From Pycnococcus provasolii (Eukaryota; Chlorophyta; Pseudoscourfieldiophyceae; Pseudoscourfieldiales), in the NCBI GenBank assembly GCA_049487715.1, contig CP150583.1, forward strand, positions 310,001 through 374,000: DNA of 64,000 nt. Reading direction: 5' to 3'. Below the pieces are notes generated by a model, which was given only the letters and a program-made list of their open reading frames with translations, did no database searches and was not told the DNA's origin. How positions within the stretch are numbered: position 1 is the stretch's first letter; each line of letters begins with the position of its first letter. Below, in pieces: positions 28,110 to 38,292 of this stretch. The translations under genes were made by a program, and so were the position numbers.

Positions 28110-29332
28110 ATGGCCTCTTCTTCTGCAGTGGCTCGTTCGGGGGGACCCGTGCTGTCAGCGGCCTTGCTGTCTCGGCCCTCAGCGGCCTTGGGGAGTCGTC
28201 GTCGACGTACCAGTACCAGGGAGGCTCACGCTCAGGCTCAGGCTCAGGATCAGGGAGTCTGCTCAGGGCGCAGTCCTCCTCTGTTGGGGCGGATAGTAGG
28301 GAGGAGACGGCGCGCGCGCTCGCGTCTATTCAGGCGAAGAGAATAGAGGAGGCGCAGGAACGCGCGCGTGCGTTCGCAGAGGCGAAGGCGCAGCAGTTTG
28401 CAGCGATGGAAACGTCACTGGCGGAGGAAGACATCGCGTCGTACACCAAGGCGAGAGACGAACTGCAGCACATAAGGAGGACGCAGGCGAAAACACAGCA
28501 GTTTGAAGCCGCGGGAACGGCCAAGGCGAACGATGACGTGCCGGCATATCTTAAGGCGCGCGAGGAAATACAGGACATTCGCAGAAAAGAGGCGGAGGCA
28601 AGGGCGGCTGCGTACGCACAGGCGAAGGCGCAGACGCTGGACGCAATGCCACCGCCACCAGGCATGCACAACCCGGAGGCGAACGCTAAGGCTGTGTATG
28701 ACGCCAAACCTCACGACGAGCTGCACACAGTCCGGCAAAACGAGGAGATGGCTCGAGCAAACGCGTTCGCAGATGCCAAGTCAGGTCAGCACGAGCACGC
28801 AGTCGCACGAACGTCCGCTGCGCCGGGGGGTGTGCAAGCGAACGTGCACTTCGAGCTGCACTACAAGTCCATACCTGGCGAATGCATCGTTGTGGCGGGC
28901 AATCACAACCTGCTGGGTGCGTGGGACGCATACGCGGGCGTGCCGCTCGAGTGGACTGGAGGCGACATTTGGAAAGGCGCGGTCAACCTTCCCGTCGGAG
29001 ACGTGTACGACTACAAGTACGCGCTCATCAACGACCTGGGGAGCACGTTTGAGAAGGGCGCGAATCGCATCATGGTCGTCGACAGCGAAACCAGTGTGAG
29101 CGATACGTGGGAAGAGTCGTCGGGGTCCAGCGTGCACGTGGCGCGTGGTTCTATGAGCACAAGTGCTAAGCTGCGCGCGACTCTGCAGGTTGCACGGAAG
29201 GAAGTTGCGGAAGCTATGGCTGCGAATCGCGCGCTTAAGACTGAGCTGCAGGCGAAGAATGCCGCGTTACGTGAGGAGCTCGAGAGTCTGGCGGAGTACC
29301 GCCGCGAGCTTGAGAGACAGCTCGAGAGATGA
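28110..29332 (+). CDS. Plastid-type CBM20 starch-binding coiled-coil protein (intron or frameshift near 28.2 kb)
   Basis: Two frames must be joined. ATG 28110 opens a Ser/Ala/Arg-rich leader typical of a plastid transit peptide (MASSSAVARSGGPVLSAA). The downstream frame is open from about 28109 to the stop at 29332 without an early ATG (first at 28406). A short intron or a frameshift between about 28200 and 28300 would link them. The mature part has Ala/Glu/Lys-rich coiled-coil repeats, then a CBM20 domain (VHFELHYKSIPGECIVVAGN, LLGAWDAY, YDYKYALIND, GANRIMVVD), then a C-terminal coiled coil. CBM20 binds starch; known algal and plant relatives guide granule formation or pyrenoid starch. The role here is inferred. 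Confidence 0.75.
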
Positions 29333-29669
29333 GTCGATGAATTAACACACAGGCACATGACAACACGTGTGTGTGTGTGTGTGTTGCACGAAATCATTTA
29401 TATGGATAGTCTAGTAACCCATTGAAGAAAATTGAAATGGAAAAAGGTCCTACTTCGTCTACGAGCAAACGATGCGACACGTCACATATGAATTCACGTG
29501 TATGATAACCTTATAAAGGCGAAAGCTTAAGCCGGCCGCGAGCTTGCAAGTTCGCTCATAATAATGCTATTTTGGAATATAGAGTGACTCGGAACAACAA
29601 CTGTTGGTTGACTCCCTGTTCACCAACGTTGCCGCACGTTGCCTCACTCGTGAGTCGCGAGTCACGAGC

Positions 29670-29710
29670 GAGTCACGGATACGAAGATTCAATCTTCGTA
29701 TCCGTGACTC
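29670..29710. repeat. Perfect palindrome, 20-bp arms around one base
   Basis: The left arm 29670-29689 (GAGTCACGGATACGAAGATT) and right arm 29691-29710 are exact reverse complements, separated by a single C. It could form a cruciform or bind a dimeric factor. GTGAGTCGCGAGTCACGAGC just upstream is also partly symmetric. Confidence 0.9.
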
Positions 29711-29980
29711 CTAACCCGGCACAATTTTTGTGCCTTCTTCCTAATCCTTTTAAAAAGGTACAGTACCAAGGTTCGTTCCTACTTCCTACTCACAACTCCA
29801 CAACAAGCACAGGGTACACATACAGTAGTCTAGGATACCGGTACCACAAGCACAAACGGGTAACACAAAGGTGAACATACATACCACAAGCACAAACGGG
29901 TAACACAACCGGGTAACACAAAGGTGTCGGGACTCGGGACCCCAAGCCCACAAGGCACAAACATTGAAGCAAGGAAGTAA

Positions 29981-30112
29981 AGGTACTTCCTACATTCAAC
30001 CAAAAATTGGGACGGACTTACAGGGATCCACCCGTTACACGATGCGGTGGGGATCCCTTCGTTGGTCGCAGTAAGTACCGTCCCAATGTTTTGTGGAATG
30101 TAGGAAGTACCT
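29981..30112. mobile_element. 132-bp foldback element (MITE-like)
   Basis: The ends are 35-bp inverted repeats: AGGTACTTCCTACATTC at 29981 with its complement ending at 30112, and TTGGGACGG near 30008 with its complement near 30080, with about six mismatches over the arm. Inside, GGGATCC boxes are also inversely placed. Size and structure fit a miniature inverted-repeat element or a structured RNA. No target-site duplication was established. Confidence 0.6.
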
Positions 30113-30303
30113 GGATGGAATTGACCACCCTTAGAACTGGATTAACGGTCTGCGAGTGTCGGGGAAAACGAGGGACCCGTGCCGTTAGGACCCCCCCTTG
30201 CCCGTATACTTGCCCGGCTTGCCCTCCCCGCGGCCGGGGTTGCCACGTTGGTTTGCGGCCGCGTCAATTGTGCGTGTTCCTCCCTACCCGTAATAGTAGT
30301 TCT

Positions 30304-31785
30304 ATGTCGTCTGTTGTCATGGAAGAAGAAGAAGAAGAAGGTGGTGGTGGTGGTGAGGGTGAAGTTTCACCTCACGAGTTGGAGGAGGAATCAATTGAGG
30401 CCTCACCTTCTGATGATGCACCTTCTGCTCCTGCTCCTGCTCCTGCTGACGTTCATGATAATAATGGTGGTAATGACGACGACGACGACGACGACGACGA
30501 CGATACAACCTTGGTGGGCGGCTCCGTGGCGATCCCTGCCAACCCCCCAGGAGAGCAAGCTCTGCAAGAGCAGCTTGGTTCCTTGCCGCCGGACGACGAG
30601 GAACCTTCTGCGGGTGAGCAGAACGGGGATGAAAATAAGAGCGCCTCGGAGCCACAAACACCAAGCACGACGGCACTCGAAGAAACGGAAGAAGAAGAAG
30701 CGCCAGCGCATTCTCAGCCGACTTCAGACGAATTCACGTTCGCAGCAGCACCTGCAAAGCAAGACGGTGAGAAAGAACATTCGCCACCACACATCCCTGG
30801 GATGGTAACGCCGAATACGACAACACACGCGCAGCAGCGGCCAAACACAGCGCCGACAAGCTCCGTGTCCGTTCGCCTACCAACAAGCTTGCAGTCGCCG
30901 AGAGCGTCGACGCCACGCTCGCCGCGCTTGCCAACGATCAGGTACAGCAGCCGACTATGGACGCCTAGCTCAACGAGCGTGCTCGTGGGTACGCCAGGCA
31001 AGTGCCGCATGTCGCCAAGACCGTGGCTCGACACGGGTATCCCGTCCACGGACGAGACGCGCGTCGCCAAGCAGCACGAAATGCTCAAGTCCATGCACGC
31101 CGATGCGAATCAAAAGCAGTTCGAGCAAGCAAGACGCACGGAGCTGAGGAGACAGCGCGACAATCGACGCGACGTGCAGACGCGCGCGGCGGAGGCGGAT
31201 GCACGAATGCAAGAGGACATGGACGATGTCGAGGAAGCGTTCAGCACCAGCGAGGTGAGCTTGAGGGCGCGTTGGCGTGCAAAGCGTGAAGAGGCTCACG
31301 CGGCGTTCAAGAAACAAATCGAGAATCTTGCGGGACGCCGCAACGCGACCATTGCACGTCTTCAGCAGGAGTGTGAGACAACGCGACCAGCTGATGCAAG
31401 GCCGAGTACGAATCTGCTGGACTTGGAAAAGAGGGTTGCGGCACTCGCGTTGGCCGGCGATTATCGAACCGGAAAGAAGGCAAGAGAACAGGCGCGAGCT
31501 CTGCGCGCTGCTGAGCTGGAGAGGACCAACGCCGACCACGATGCAGCCTACGCGGTGAAGCAAATGCGTGCGCACGAGCAGCTTGACCGTGAAAGGAAGG
31601 CAATCGAGGAGAAATACAACGGCCGCGTGCTTGTCGAGCTTGAGAAATCGGAACGTTCGGAGCTCATGGCATTACGAAGAAATCACCTCTCTGCCATACG
31701 CAAACTTCATGGCGGGAGAACGAGAGAGCGTGCGGAACTTCGCGTCTATGAGAACAATGCAAAGATTGCTGGCAAGATCAGGTAG
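30304..31785 (+). CDS. Acidic N-terminus, coiled-coil C-terminus protein
   Basis: 493 residues from ATG 30304. The first 170 residues are low in complexity, with a run of Glu, Gly-rich patches and a run of ten Asp. A Pro/Ser/Thr-rich linker follows (residues about 170-250). The C-terminal 230 residues from DETRVAKQHEMLKSMHAD onward form one long charged alpha-helix or coiled coil rich in Arg, Glu and Ala. The pattern is common in algal cytoskeletal and flagellar proteins, but no family was recognised. It converges with the amidohydrolase gene, with 62 bp between stops. Confidence 0.65.
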   Translation: MSSVVMEEEEEEGGGGGEGEVSPHELEEESIEASPSDDAPSAPAPAPADVHDNNGGNDDDDDDDDDDTTLVGGSVAIPANPPGEQALQEQLGSLPPDDEEPSAGEQNGDENKSASEPQTPSTTALEETEEEEAPAHSQPTSDEFTFAAAPAKQDGEKEHSPPHIPGMVTPNTTTHAQQRPNTAPTSSVSVRLPTSLQSPRASTPRSPRLPTIRYSSRLWTPSSTSVLVGTPGKCRMSPRPWLDTGIPSTDETRVAKQHEMLKSMHADANQKQFEQARRTELRRQRDNRRDVQTRAAEADARMQEDMDDVEEAFSTSEVSLRARWRAKREEAHAAFKKQIENLAGRRNATIARLQQECETTRPADARPSTNLLDLEKRVAALALAGDYRTGKKAREQARALRAAELERTNADHDAAYAVKQMRAHEQLDRERKAIEEKYNGRVLVELEKSERSELMALRRNHLSAIRKLHGGRTRERAELRVYENNAKIAGKIR

Positions 31786-31847
31786 AATGTGTTTGTGACA
31801 ACAACACACAACAAATATATATATAGAGGAACAAATATTCATTCCAT

Positions 31848-34109
31848 TTACAAAGTAGCCGCCTCCGGCGAAGGAGCGCGCCATACCTCTGTGCCGGCGA
31901 CGAATGTTCGCAACACCTGCACATCCTTCTCTCTGCGCGGGTCGCCTGACAACACCACCAAGTCGGCAGAGCTACCAGCAGCAAGAACACCCGTCAGGTC
32001 GTCGAGTCCTGCGCGAGCCGCACCCGCGGTGTGCGCAACAAGTGCTTTTTCCGCGTCGATTCCTTCGTCTCCATCAACAGCTGCGGCGATTGCCTGAAGG
32101 GGCGAAGGATCTGCCACAAACCAGTCACTTCCTAGCGCGAGTGGCACTCCACTCTCCGCGAGCGTGCTCAATGCGAATGACCGCGCCTCGCGCTCCGCGC
32201 CGAGGCGATGCACCTTCGGCCTATCCGATACAAGGTGCAGTGGCTGCATGCTCGCGAAAGTACGCGCACGCCTTAGATTTAGCACGCCCTGCTCGCTGAG
32301 ATGTTGCGCATGCTCAACGCGGTGGCGGGGTACCTCGCGGTCATCGTCGCGAGCTGCGCTAAGAACTTCGCACGCCACGTCCACCGCCTCGTCGCCGATG
32401 GCGTGCAAGGCAACCTGCAGTCTCGCTGCACTCGCCTCATTCACGTGCTTTTGCAGCCAAGCTCGATCCGTCGCCCACTCACCAACACCTTTGCGCACGC
32501 CGTACGGGGCGTAAAATCGCGCCGTCTCCGCACCCAGCGAGCCGTCGACGAACGCCTTCACGCCACCCACCCGAAGCCTTGGTCCGATGTCACGTCCAAC
32601 CTCCCGAATTCGCTTTGCGACCGCCTTCCACGCCACGAGCGGAGCAAATGCGTAGATGCGAAGGGCGAGCTTGCCTGCAGCTTGTGCGTTGTCGAGCACG
32701 TCGTCGAGGTCACTCAGAAAGGATGCGGAATTTCCCTGTTCATCCGTATGATCGAGGAAGCCAATCAGGCCCATATCGTGCACCGCAGTCACGCCACGGG
32801 CGTGCAAGTGCCTCTGCGCCGCAAACAACGAGGCGCGCTTTTCCGCCAAGCTCGGCGGCGGGATGTTCTTCACCACGGAACTGGCATCCGCCTCGACGAG
32901 CAGGCTGGATTGCGGTTCGCCGTTCCACGCGGGGAGGGATGCCGCCTCTCGCGCTGCTTTCGATGCGAGTCCTGCGTGACCGCACTTGCGCATCGCCCAC
33001 GCCTTCCGCGTACCAACTGCGCTGTCGACGACCGCCTGCGTCGGCCCGGCGCCCTCGCCTGGCCACTCCGTTTCGTCCCAGCCGTATGCGAGGACCCACG
33101 CTTTGCCCTCTGGGTCGTTCCACTTCGCCGCGCAGCTAGCCAACTTGGCGTGAAAAGCTTTGACGAAGTCCTGCTGCTTGGGCTCATCGGATTCGACGAG
33201 TTTGCGCAGTTCCGGCGTGGAGAGGTCGCACCACCGCACAAGAAACCAGCCTCCTAGCAGGAGATGCAGGTGCGCGTCGACAAATCCGGGAACGACGAAC
33301 TTCCCCTGCAGGTCGACGACGTGCGTGTTTGGCGTTGCGAGGCTGCGAGCCGCCGTCTCCGAACCGGCGAGCGTGACGAGTCCATTCTGCCCGACGACGA
33401 GGCCACTGTGCACGTGCGTTCCCGTGAGCAGTCCCGAGGGCGACACCTGCGCCGTCCATATGGTTCCGTTGACGAATATGCTTCGCGGTCCTCCGAGCGA
33501 GAGCGACCTTTGCGACGTTTGCGGTATCCTCTCATACGCATCAGCCTTGAGTTGTCTTCCCTTGGCGGTGACACCCTTCGTGTGAACGGGCGGGTGTCCG
33601 GGCGGCAGCGGCGTTCCCGGCGCCGCTTCTGTGCCGTACCCGAGCGGGCAGCCGACCGGCTTATTATTATTATTATTATTATTTTTCTGCGAAGCGTCGG
33701 CACCAGGATTATTCTTGGAAGAAGCCCACGGCGACGCACACGTTCCGTCATCGTTTAAAACCGAGCACTTGGAAAGATCGTGCTCATGAGCACCAAAAAG
33801 GCCAAAAAGACCACCAGACAAAGACATCATCACAGGTTCCCAGAAATCTCCAGAGGGTAGAAGAAGTGCAAACGTCAAGCACAGAAATAGCAGTGAAACG
33901 AAAAGAAAGAAGAAGCGAAGCAGACGACTATTATTATCTTTCTTTTTATGACGCAGAGACTCCAATGAGTGGACAGACTCCGCATCCAGATCCAAACCAT
34001 TACCGGCACCACCAGTACCAGCACCAGCACCACCAGCACCACCACCACCACCCTCACCACCACCACCGCCGCCGCCACGCGTCTTTTGGGGAACGACGCG
34101 GCGGTGCAT
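31848..34109 (-). CDS. Membrane-anchored amidohydrolase, YtcJ/LAF3 type
   Basis: 753 residues from ATG 34109. A Gly-rich tail and one hydrophobic segment (residues about 62-84) anchor the protein; a poly-Asn run comes from an (ATT)n microsatellite at 33661-33683. The catalytic part is an amidohydrolase TIM barrel of the YtcJ group: metal motif PGFVDAHLHLLLGGW, GGVKAFVDGSLGAETA, ALHAIGDEAVD, HRVEHAQHLSE and LGSDWFVADPSPL. Plant LAF3, implicated in phytochrome A signalling, is in this family; the substrate is unknown. The membrane anchor with a long Gly-rich head is an addition to the usual soluble form. TGTAA overlaps the stop. Confidence 0.87.
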   Translation of the reverse strand: MHRRVVPQKTRGGGGGGGEGGGGGAGGAGAGTGGAGNGLDLDAESVHSLESLRHKKKDNNSRLLRFFFLFVSLLFLCLTFALLLPSGDFWEPVMMSLSGGLFGLFGAHEHDLSKCSVLNDDGTCASPWASSKNNPGADASQKNNNNNNNKPVGCPLGYGTEAAPGTPLPPGHPPVHTKGVTAKGRQLKADAYERIPQTSQRSLSLGGPRSIFVNGTIWTAQVSPSGLLTGTHVHSGLVVGQNGLVTLAGSETAARSLATPNTHVVDLQGKFVVPGFVDAHLHLLLGGWFLVRWCDLSTPELRKLVESDEPKQQDFVKAFHAKLASCAAKWNDPEGKAWVLAYGWDETEWPGEGAGPTQAVVDSAVGTRKAWAMRKCGHAGLASKAAREAASLPAWNGEPQSSLLVEADASSVVKNIPPPSLAEKRASLFAAQRHLHARGVTAVHDMGLIGFLDHTDEQGNSASFLSDLDDVLDNAQAAGKLALRIYAFAPLVAWKAVAKRIREVGRDIGPRLRVGGVKAFVDGSLGAETARFYAPYGVRKGVGEWATDRAWLQKHVNEASAARLQVALHAIGDEAVDVACEVLSAARDDDREVPRHRVEHAQHLSEQGVLNLRRARTFASMQPLHLVSDRPKVHRLGAEREARSFALSTLAESGVPLALGSDWFVADPSPLQAIAAAVDGDEGIDAEKALVAHTAGAARAGLDDLTGVLAAGSSADLVVLSGDPRREKDVQVLRTFVAGTEVWRAPSPEAATL

Positions 34110-34955
34110 GATAGTCTATGGATAGAAGGGCGGAATGGCGGAAGAAAAAGGGGGAAAAAAAAGACAAACCCCGAAACGAAGGAGGAATCATTCGGGGTTA
34201 GCGGATTAGGAGGAGGAGTCAGCAGTCGGCCAGTCGGGACTCGGGAGGGTACCTATGCTATACCCTCCTAGGGTAGGGTACTGGTTGGGGGCGCTGATCG
34301 GGATGACTCCTGAAGTGTCAACAATAGTGCATGACTGACTCTTGACTCGACCGTGTACAAAACCCAAATGCCTCACTTGACTTGACTTTGACTGTGTTTT
34401 ATTTATTTATGCTTGACGACTTTGACCAATCGTGAGTCGTGAGTCGTGACTCTCTGACACCATACCTTATCCACAAGACTACATATGGCGTTTACCTCGA
34501 GACGGCCTTTGCTGAGCTTACCCAGTGATCTGGATGGCTAAGAATGGGACGGCAATGTTCTTTGAAGATGGTAAGGTCGTGCGTGAAGAAGCGGCCAAAC
34601 GTCACATGTTTATTCCTCCTTGGATGATCAACAATAAATATTTTTTCAACCTAACGCATTCCTGCGTGGAATGCATGGTTGCTGGCTGGTGGTGGGAATA
34701 ATAGTGAGAAGGTGCAACTGCTGTTGTGCCACTGTGATACATACACGAATAACAACACGATGATGATGAACCGAGTTTGAGTTTTTGTTTTCGGTAACAA
34801 CAAACAAATGAACAAACAGCGAACTGCCCTCATCAGCGAGCGTCTCACTTATTAGGTAGTAGTTAGCAGCAACACGGCAACACCGTCGCCAGCCAGCGAG
34901 CGTACGTACTGGCGTAGTAGAAAACTAGAAATCATCCAGAATCATCCTCATTCAG
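34110..34955. other. Intergenic region, 846 bp
   Basis: It contains TACCCTCCTAGGGTAGGGTA (34259-34278), repeated GTGAGTC(GTGAGTC)GTGACTC boxes near 34433-34452 and a CAGCGAGCGT pair near 34815 and 34893. No coding frame is convincing. Confidence 0.5.
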
Positions 34956-35617
34956 TCATTCTTCCGTAGGATCGGGCGCCGGTGCTACACCCTCCGGCGT
35001 CGTGACATCGTATCCGCTTAACACATACATGTCCTTGTAGTCTTTTGGCTGTTTGACAAGGCTGTTTTTTTCGTAAACGACTCCCGTAGGTGTGATCCAA
35101 TTGTACGTGACCCATCCACCACCAGCCTGCGCTTTCTCCACCATCAACGTGTTGATCTTCCAGCCGTCCAGCTTATCCTTCAATTCCGGTATCTTCGCCA
35201 AGATCACATCTTCCGTTGTGCGTCCGACGAAGTCACCCGGTCTCTGTCCGTGAGCGAGGCACGTACCATTATTCGCGAATGCGACCACGTATCCGTTGAC
35301 GTCCTGTTTTAGTAGTTAGTGTATTAGGCTGTCAGTGATTGTATTGTTATTTATCCGCCGCGGATGATGAATAGATGCAGGCAGACTTTTACCTTCGTGT
35401 CCCTGAATCGCGTGTTGTTCAGATTATTGATCTGGCCGAGCACAACGTCGAGCCCGTCAGTCTCAATCGCCTTGAGTGTAGAATCGACAAGCAGCTCCGC
35501 GATCGCGCGTTTTTGCATCTGGAGGTTGGTGGCATCGACAACGCCGAGCGCCTGCTGCAGCATCACCACGACCATCATCACGAGCACCGAGCCTGAGAGC
35601 TTCATCATCGTCAACAT
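34956..35617 (-). CDS. Secreted single-Cache (sCache_2-like) protein, two exons
   Basis: Exon 1 is 35617-35393 and exon 2 is 35303-34956, joined across a GT-AG intron of 89 nt in phase 0, giving 190 residues. A hydrophobic signal peptide (SGSVLVMMVVVMLQQALG) comes first. The domain then shows the sCache_2 pattern: a leading helix, FRDTKDVNGYVVAFANNGT, CLAHGQRPGDFVGRT, a GGGWVTYNWITPTGVV strand pair and DMYVLSGYDV at the end. In bacteria this domain senses small ligands outside the cell as part of receptors and kinases. Here it stands alone with no membrane segment after it, so it may be a secreted binding protein. A contact with the neighbouring asparaginase is not shown. Confidence 0.82.
35304..35392 (-). 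other. 89-nt GT-AG intron
   Basis: On the minus strand the 5' end reads GTAAAAGTC directly after an AAG codon, and the 3' end reads ACTAAAACAG. Removing it joins FRDTK to DVNGYVV in frame, the expected continuous Cache sequence. Confidence 0.88.
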
Positions 35618-35870
35618 GAGTGATTGCGTGTGAAATTGTGATATTCGATTTGAACCCTGCCGACCGATTGTTTAAAAAATTGTTTTCTTGGACCAGAGTT
35701 CGGGGACCTGCCAAAAAATATCTTTTTTAAAATCACAATAATGGCGTCGCGTAGTGGTCGCGGCATAAAATACAGTAAATACTCGACCGACCAAATTATA
35801 AAAACAAAGCAAAACACTCACTCCATTCCATTACAGAACATGAGCAATTCCAAGCTTATTGTTGTGTGAA

Positions 35871-37529
35871 TTAACCGAGCTCGCCCGCAATTGGGTCGGA
35901 CAACCTCACATCCTGATTAGAAAGACAAAGCATCAACTTCACCACCGCGCATTCGGGAATCATGCGCGGACCGCCCTGCGCGCCGAGCCGTAACGCCACA
36001 CTGCCGCTCTGGTACAGTTCAGGACGCATGTCGCCGCTCGCGCATTGCGAAGTCAGGTACACCTTCAGGCCCTTGTCCGCCTGATCTTCGAGCCATCTCA
36101 GCCACTGGCTACTCGGGCAATTCGGCATGTTCCCCACGCCAAACACCTCAAGCACGATTCCACGAACGCCGCGTTCGACGCAGTCGCCGTACGAAATGTA
36201 CGGGTCGACGCCGGGGACGACGGGCACGCGAAGCACGCGCGTGTCCAAATCGAAGCGAGGCGTGTACGGCGCATCGTGGAATGACGCAGGGTCGAGCATT
36301 GCCTCACCCCACACGATATCCACGCCGAGCATCGCAAGAGGCGCGACACCAGGGCTATCAAATGCCGTGTACGAGCTTGCGTGCACCTTCTGCGTGCGAT
36401 TCCCTCTCAGAAGCTTGCCGTCGAAGCACACGCAAACCTCGGGCGCACGCAGTAGCACAGGATTCGTCGCGCAGCTCACACTGTCAATCAAATTCATGCG
36501 CGCGTCCGTTCGCGGCGCTCCGAGAGGCAGCTGCGACCCCGTGATGACGATGGGTTTTCCAAATCCGACGAGCATGAGCGAGAGCGCGCTGGCGGTGAAC
36601 GCCATTGTGTCTGTTCCGTGCACGAGGATGAATGCGTCGTATTCGTCCCTCCTCGCGTCAAGTTCCTCTGCAATCGTCACCCAGTGGTCAGGTCCGACGT
36701 TCGAGCTATCCTCGTTGAAGAGAACGTACAGGTCGAGGTCAGCGAAAGTCGTCATTTGAGGTATGCGGTCCACAAGTCTGTCGAGCATGTTTCCTGGCTC
36801 GAGTGCACCGTAGTTTCCGAGCGTGACATCGTACGGAGTTGCCTTTTCGAGCGACTTTGACTTCCGTGCGTGTGTTTCCTGCTGGGTTGTTTGTCGTTCG
36901 ACGACTTCGCACGGCTCGCAGTTTTCGTCGTCGTCGTCGTCGTCCTTGCACATGGTTTCCAGCGGGCACGCCGTTTCGTCCATTGTGATAAGTTCGTCCT
37001 CGGAGTTCTCTCCCGGCTCCATGCCGAGTGTTCCTCCCGTATGGAATATGCACACGCGCGGTTTTCTCGGCATATTTGCATACTCACTGGCGCTTGTCCA
37101 TGGGTTTATAGTGTTTAATTCGTCGTCAACGTTTAATTCTCTGTCTCTGTCTCTGTTTGTTGTTGAGGTGGATGATTCTGAAGTCTCCTCTGCGGAGGGC
37201 GGCTGCGACGTCGTGGCTTTGCAGCGTACATCACATGGTGACAATGACGACGAGATTGATGGTGACGGCAAGAAAGATGTGGCAAAGGAAGTGCGTGTTA
37301 AGTTTGAATGTCGTGGTGTGCTTCGAGTGACTGCGCCCTGACGAACGTGGGAATCCGCCATCTTCTTCGAGGATTGTCTGCCGTGTCGCTGCGGCAGATT
37401 CCGTGCCGATGAATGAACACTCATGAATGAACCACCACGGTGGTGATGCGTTTGATGTGAATTTCCATTACCACCACGCCCATGACAAGCTGGAAAAATT
37501 CCTCCCTGGAATGATGATGAGACGAACAT
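35871..37529 (-). CDS. L-asparaginase with plastid-type leader
   Basis: Up to 552 residues from ATG 37529; an alternative ATG at 37361 gives a cleaner transit peptide ending near DVRCKATTSQ. It hydrolyses asparagine to aspartate and ammonia. The first threonine motif (IFHTGGTLGM) and the second (LVHGTDTMAFTASAL) are present, with the family strands VITGSQLPLGAPRTDARMN and GIVLEVFGVGNMP, so the bacterial-type (AnsA/AnsB) fold and active site look complete. Unusual is an acidic insertion of about 50 residues (CKDDDDDDENCEPC and following) right after the first motif, in the region of the active-site loop. TGTAA lies 36 nt after the stop (35831-35835). Confidence 0.9.
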   Translation of the reverse strand: MFVSSSFQGGIFPACHGRGGNGNSHQTHHHRGGSFMSVHSSARNLPQRHGRQSSKKMADSHVRQGAVTRSTPRHSNLTRTSFATSFLPSPSISSSLSPCDVRCKATTSQPPSAEETSESSTSTTNRDRDRELNVDDELNTINPWTSASEYANMPRKPRVCIFHTGGTLGMEPGENSEDELITMDETACPLETMCKDDDDDDENCEPCEVVERQTTQQETHARKSKSLEKATPYDVTLGNYGALEPGNMLDRLVDRIPQMTTFADLDLYVLFNEDSSNVGPDHWVTIAEELDARRDEYDAFILVHGTDTMAFTASALSLMLVGFGKPIVITGSQLPLGAPRTDARMNLIDSVSCATNPVLLRAPEVCVCFDGKLLRGNRTQKVHASSYTAFDSPGVAPLAMLGVDIVWGEAMLDPASFHDAPYTPRFDLDTRVLRVPVVPGVDPYISYGDCVERGVRGIVLEVFGVGNMPNCPSSQWLRWLEDQADKGLKVYLTSQCASGDMRPELYQSGSVALRLGAQGGPRMIPECAVVKLMLCLSNQDVRLSDPIAGELG

Positions 37530-37743
37530 CAAAGGGAGAAGTGAATTCGCCCAATGAATGATGCGGAGTGGAATGACAATGGCGCCCAACGAAAGCGGCC
37601 ACCACCAAAAGCAAAACCAAAAGGCTCCGACTTCAGAGGACTCAGAGCAAGATGAGATGGGTCCCAGGCAACAGTTCGGGGTTTGTTCTTCCCCTTGAAT
37701 CTTGATTGATGAAGTTAGTTAGGGGTTAGGAGGGACTTTCTTT

Positions 37744-37770
37744 TTAGGGGTTAGGGGTTAGGGGTTAGGG
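37744..37770. repeat. Interstitial telomere-like (TTAGGGG)n
   Basis: Three full TTAGGGG heptamers and a partial fourth. A further TTAGGGGTTAGG lies just upstream at 37718-37730. The heptamer differs by one base arrangement from plant-type TTTAGGG. Confidence 0.85.
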
Positions 37771-38209
37771 CCAACCAGACTCTTCTATAATCTTTTTTTC
37801 CCACACTCATTTATTTGGCTCATGTCCACAGGTATGTTACGTCGTTCTCGTGTTTAGCAGTTTTCACACGAGGTGAGCAGTTTTCTCGTCGCGCGTTCGT
37901 CTGCTTTGAAAAGTGTGTTTCTTTGGTGGGGTGTGGGTGCTTGTGTGGTAAGTGGGTCCGCATGCATGGTCCAAACGGCATTTGACGCGATACATTTGTT
38001 GCGATCGCTGCCGACGTCGGGTCATCGTGTGTCACGAGCGTCAAGAGCGTATGTATGGCGTCGACGGCCGCGACATCATGTTGAGAGGTACATACATGAT
38101 CGACGTCGCGCGGCGACAGTCTGCCTCGTCTCGTGCTGACAGTTTCAGTCTGCTTCGCCTTTATGTACTTTCGGACAGCCCTTGCGTTCCTAATGCACAC
38201 TAACGTCTT

Positions 38210-38212
<3 letters not shown>

Positions 38213-38288
<76 letters not shown>
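38213..38288. repeat. (CA)n microsatellite, 76 bp
   Basis: CA dinucleotides with a single interruption (CACCACAC near 38256). The minus strand reads as (GT)n, creating spurious VCVCV frames. Confidence 0.95.

Positions 38289-38292
<4 letters not shown>

Larger units (their letters stand above)
29333..30303. other. Intergenic region rich in inverted repeats
   Basis: 971 bp between the CBM20 gene and the coiled-coil gene. It holds a (GT)n run (29366-29384), a 41-bp palindrome, a tandem pair of ACCACAAGCACAAACGGGTA units (29850-29910) and a 132-bp foldback. No coding frame is convincing. Confidence 0.6.
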
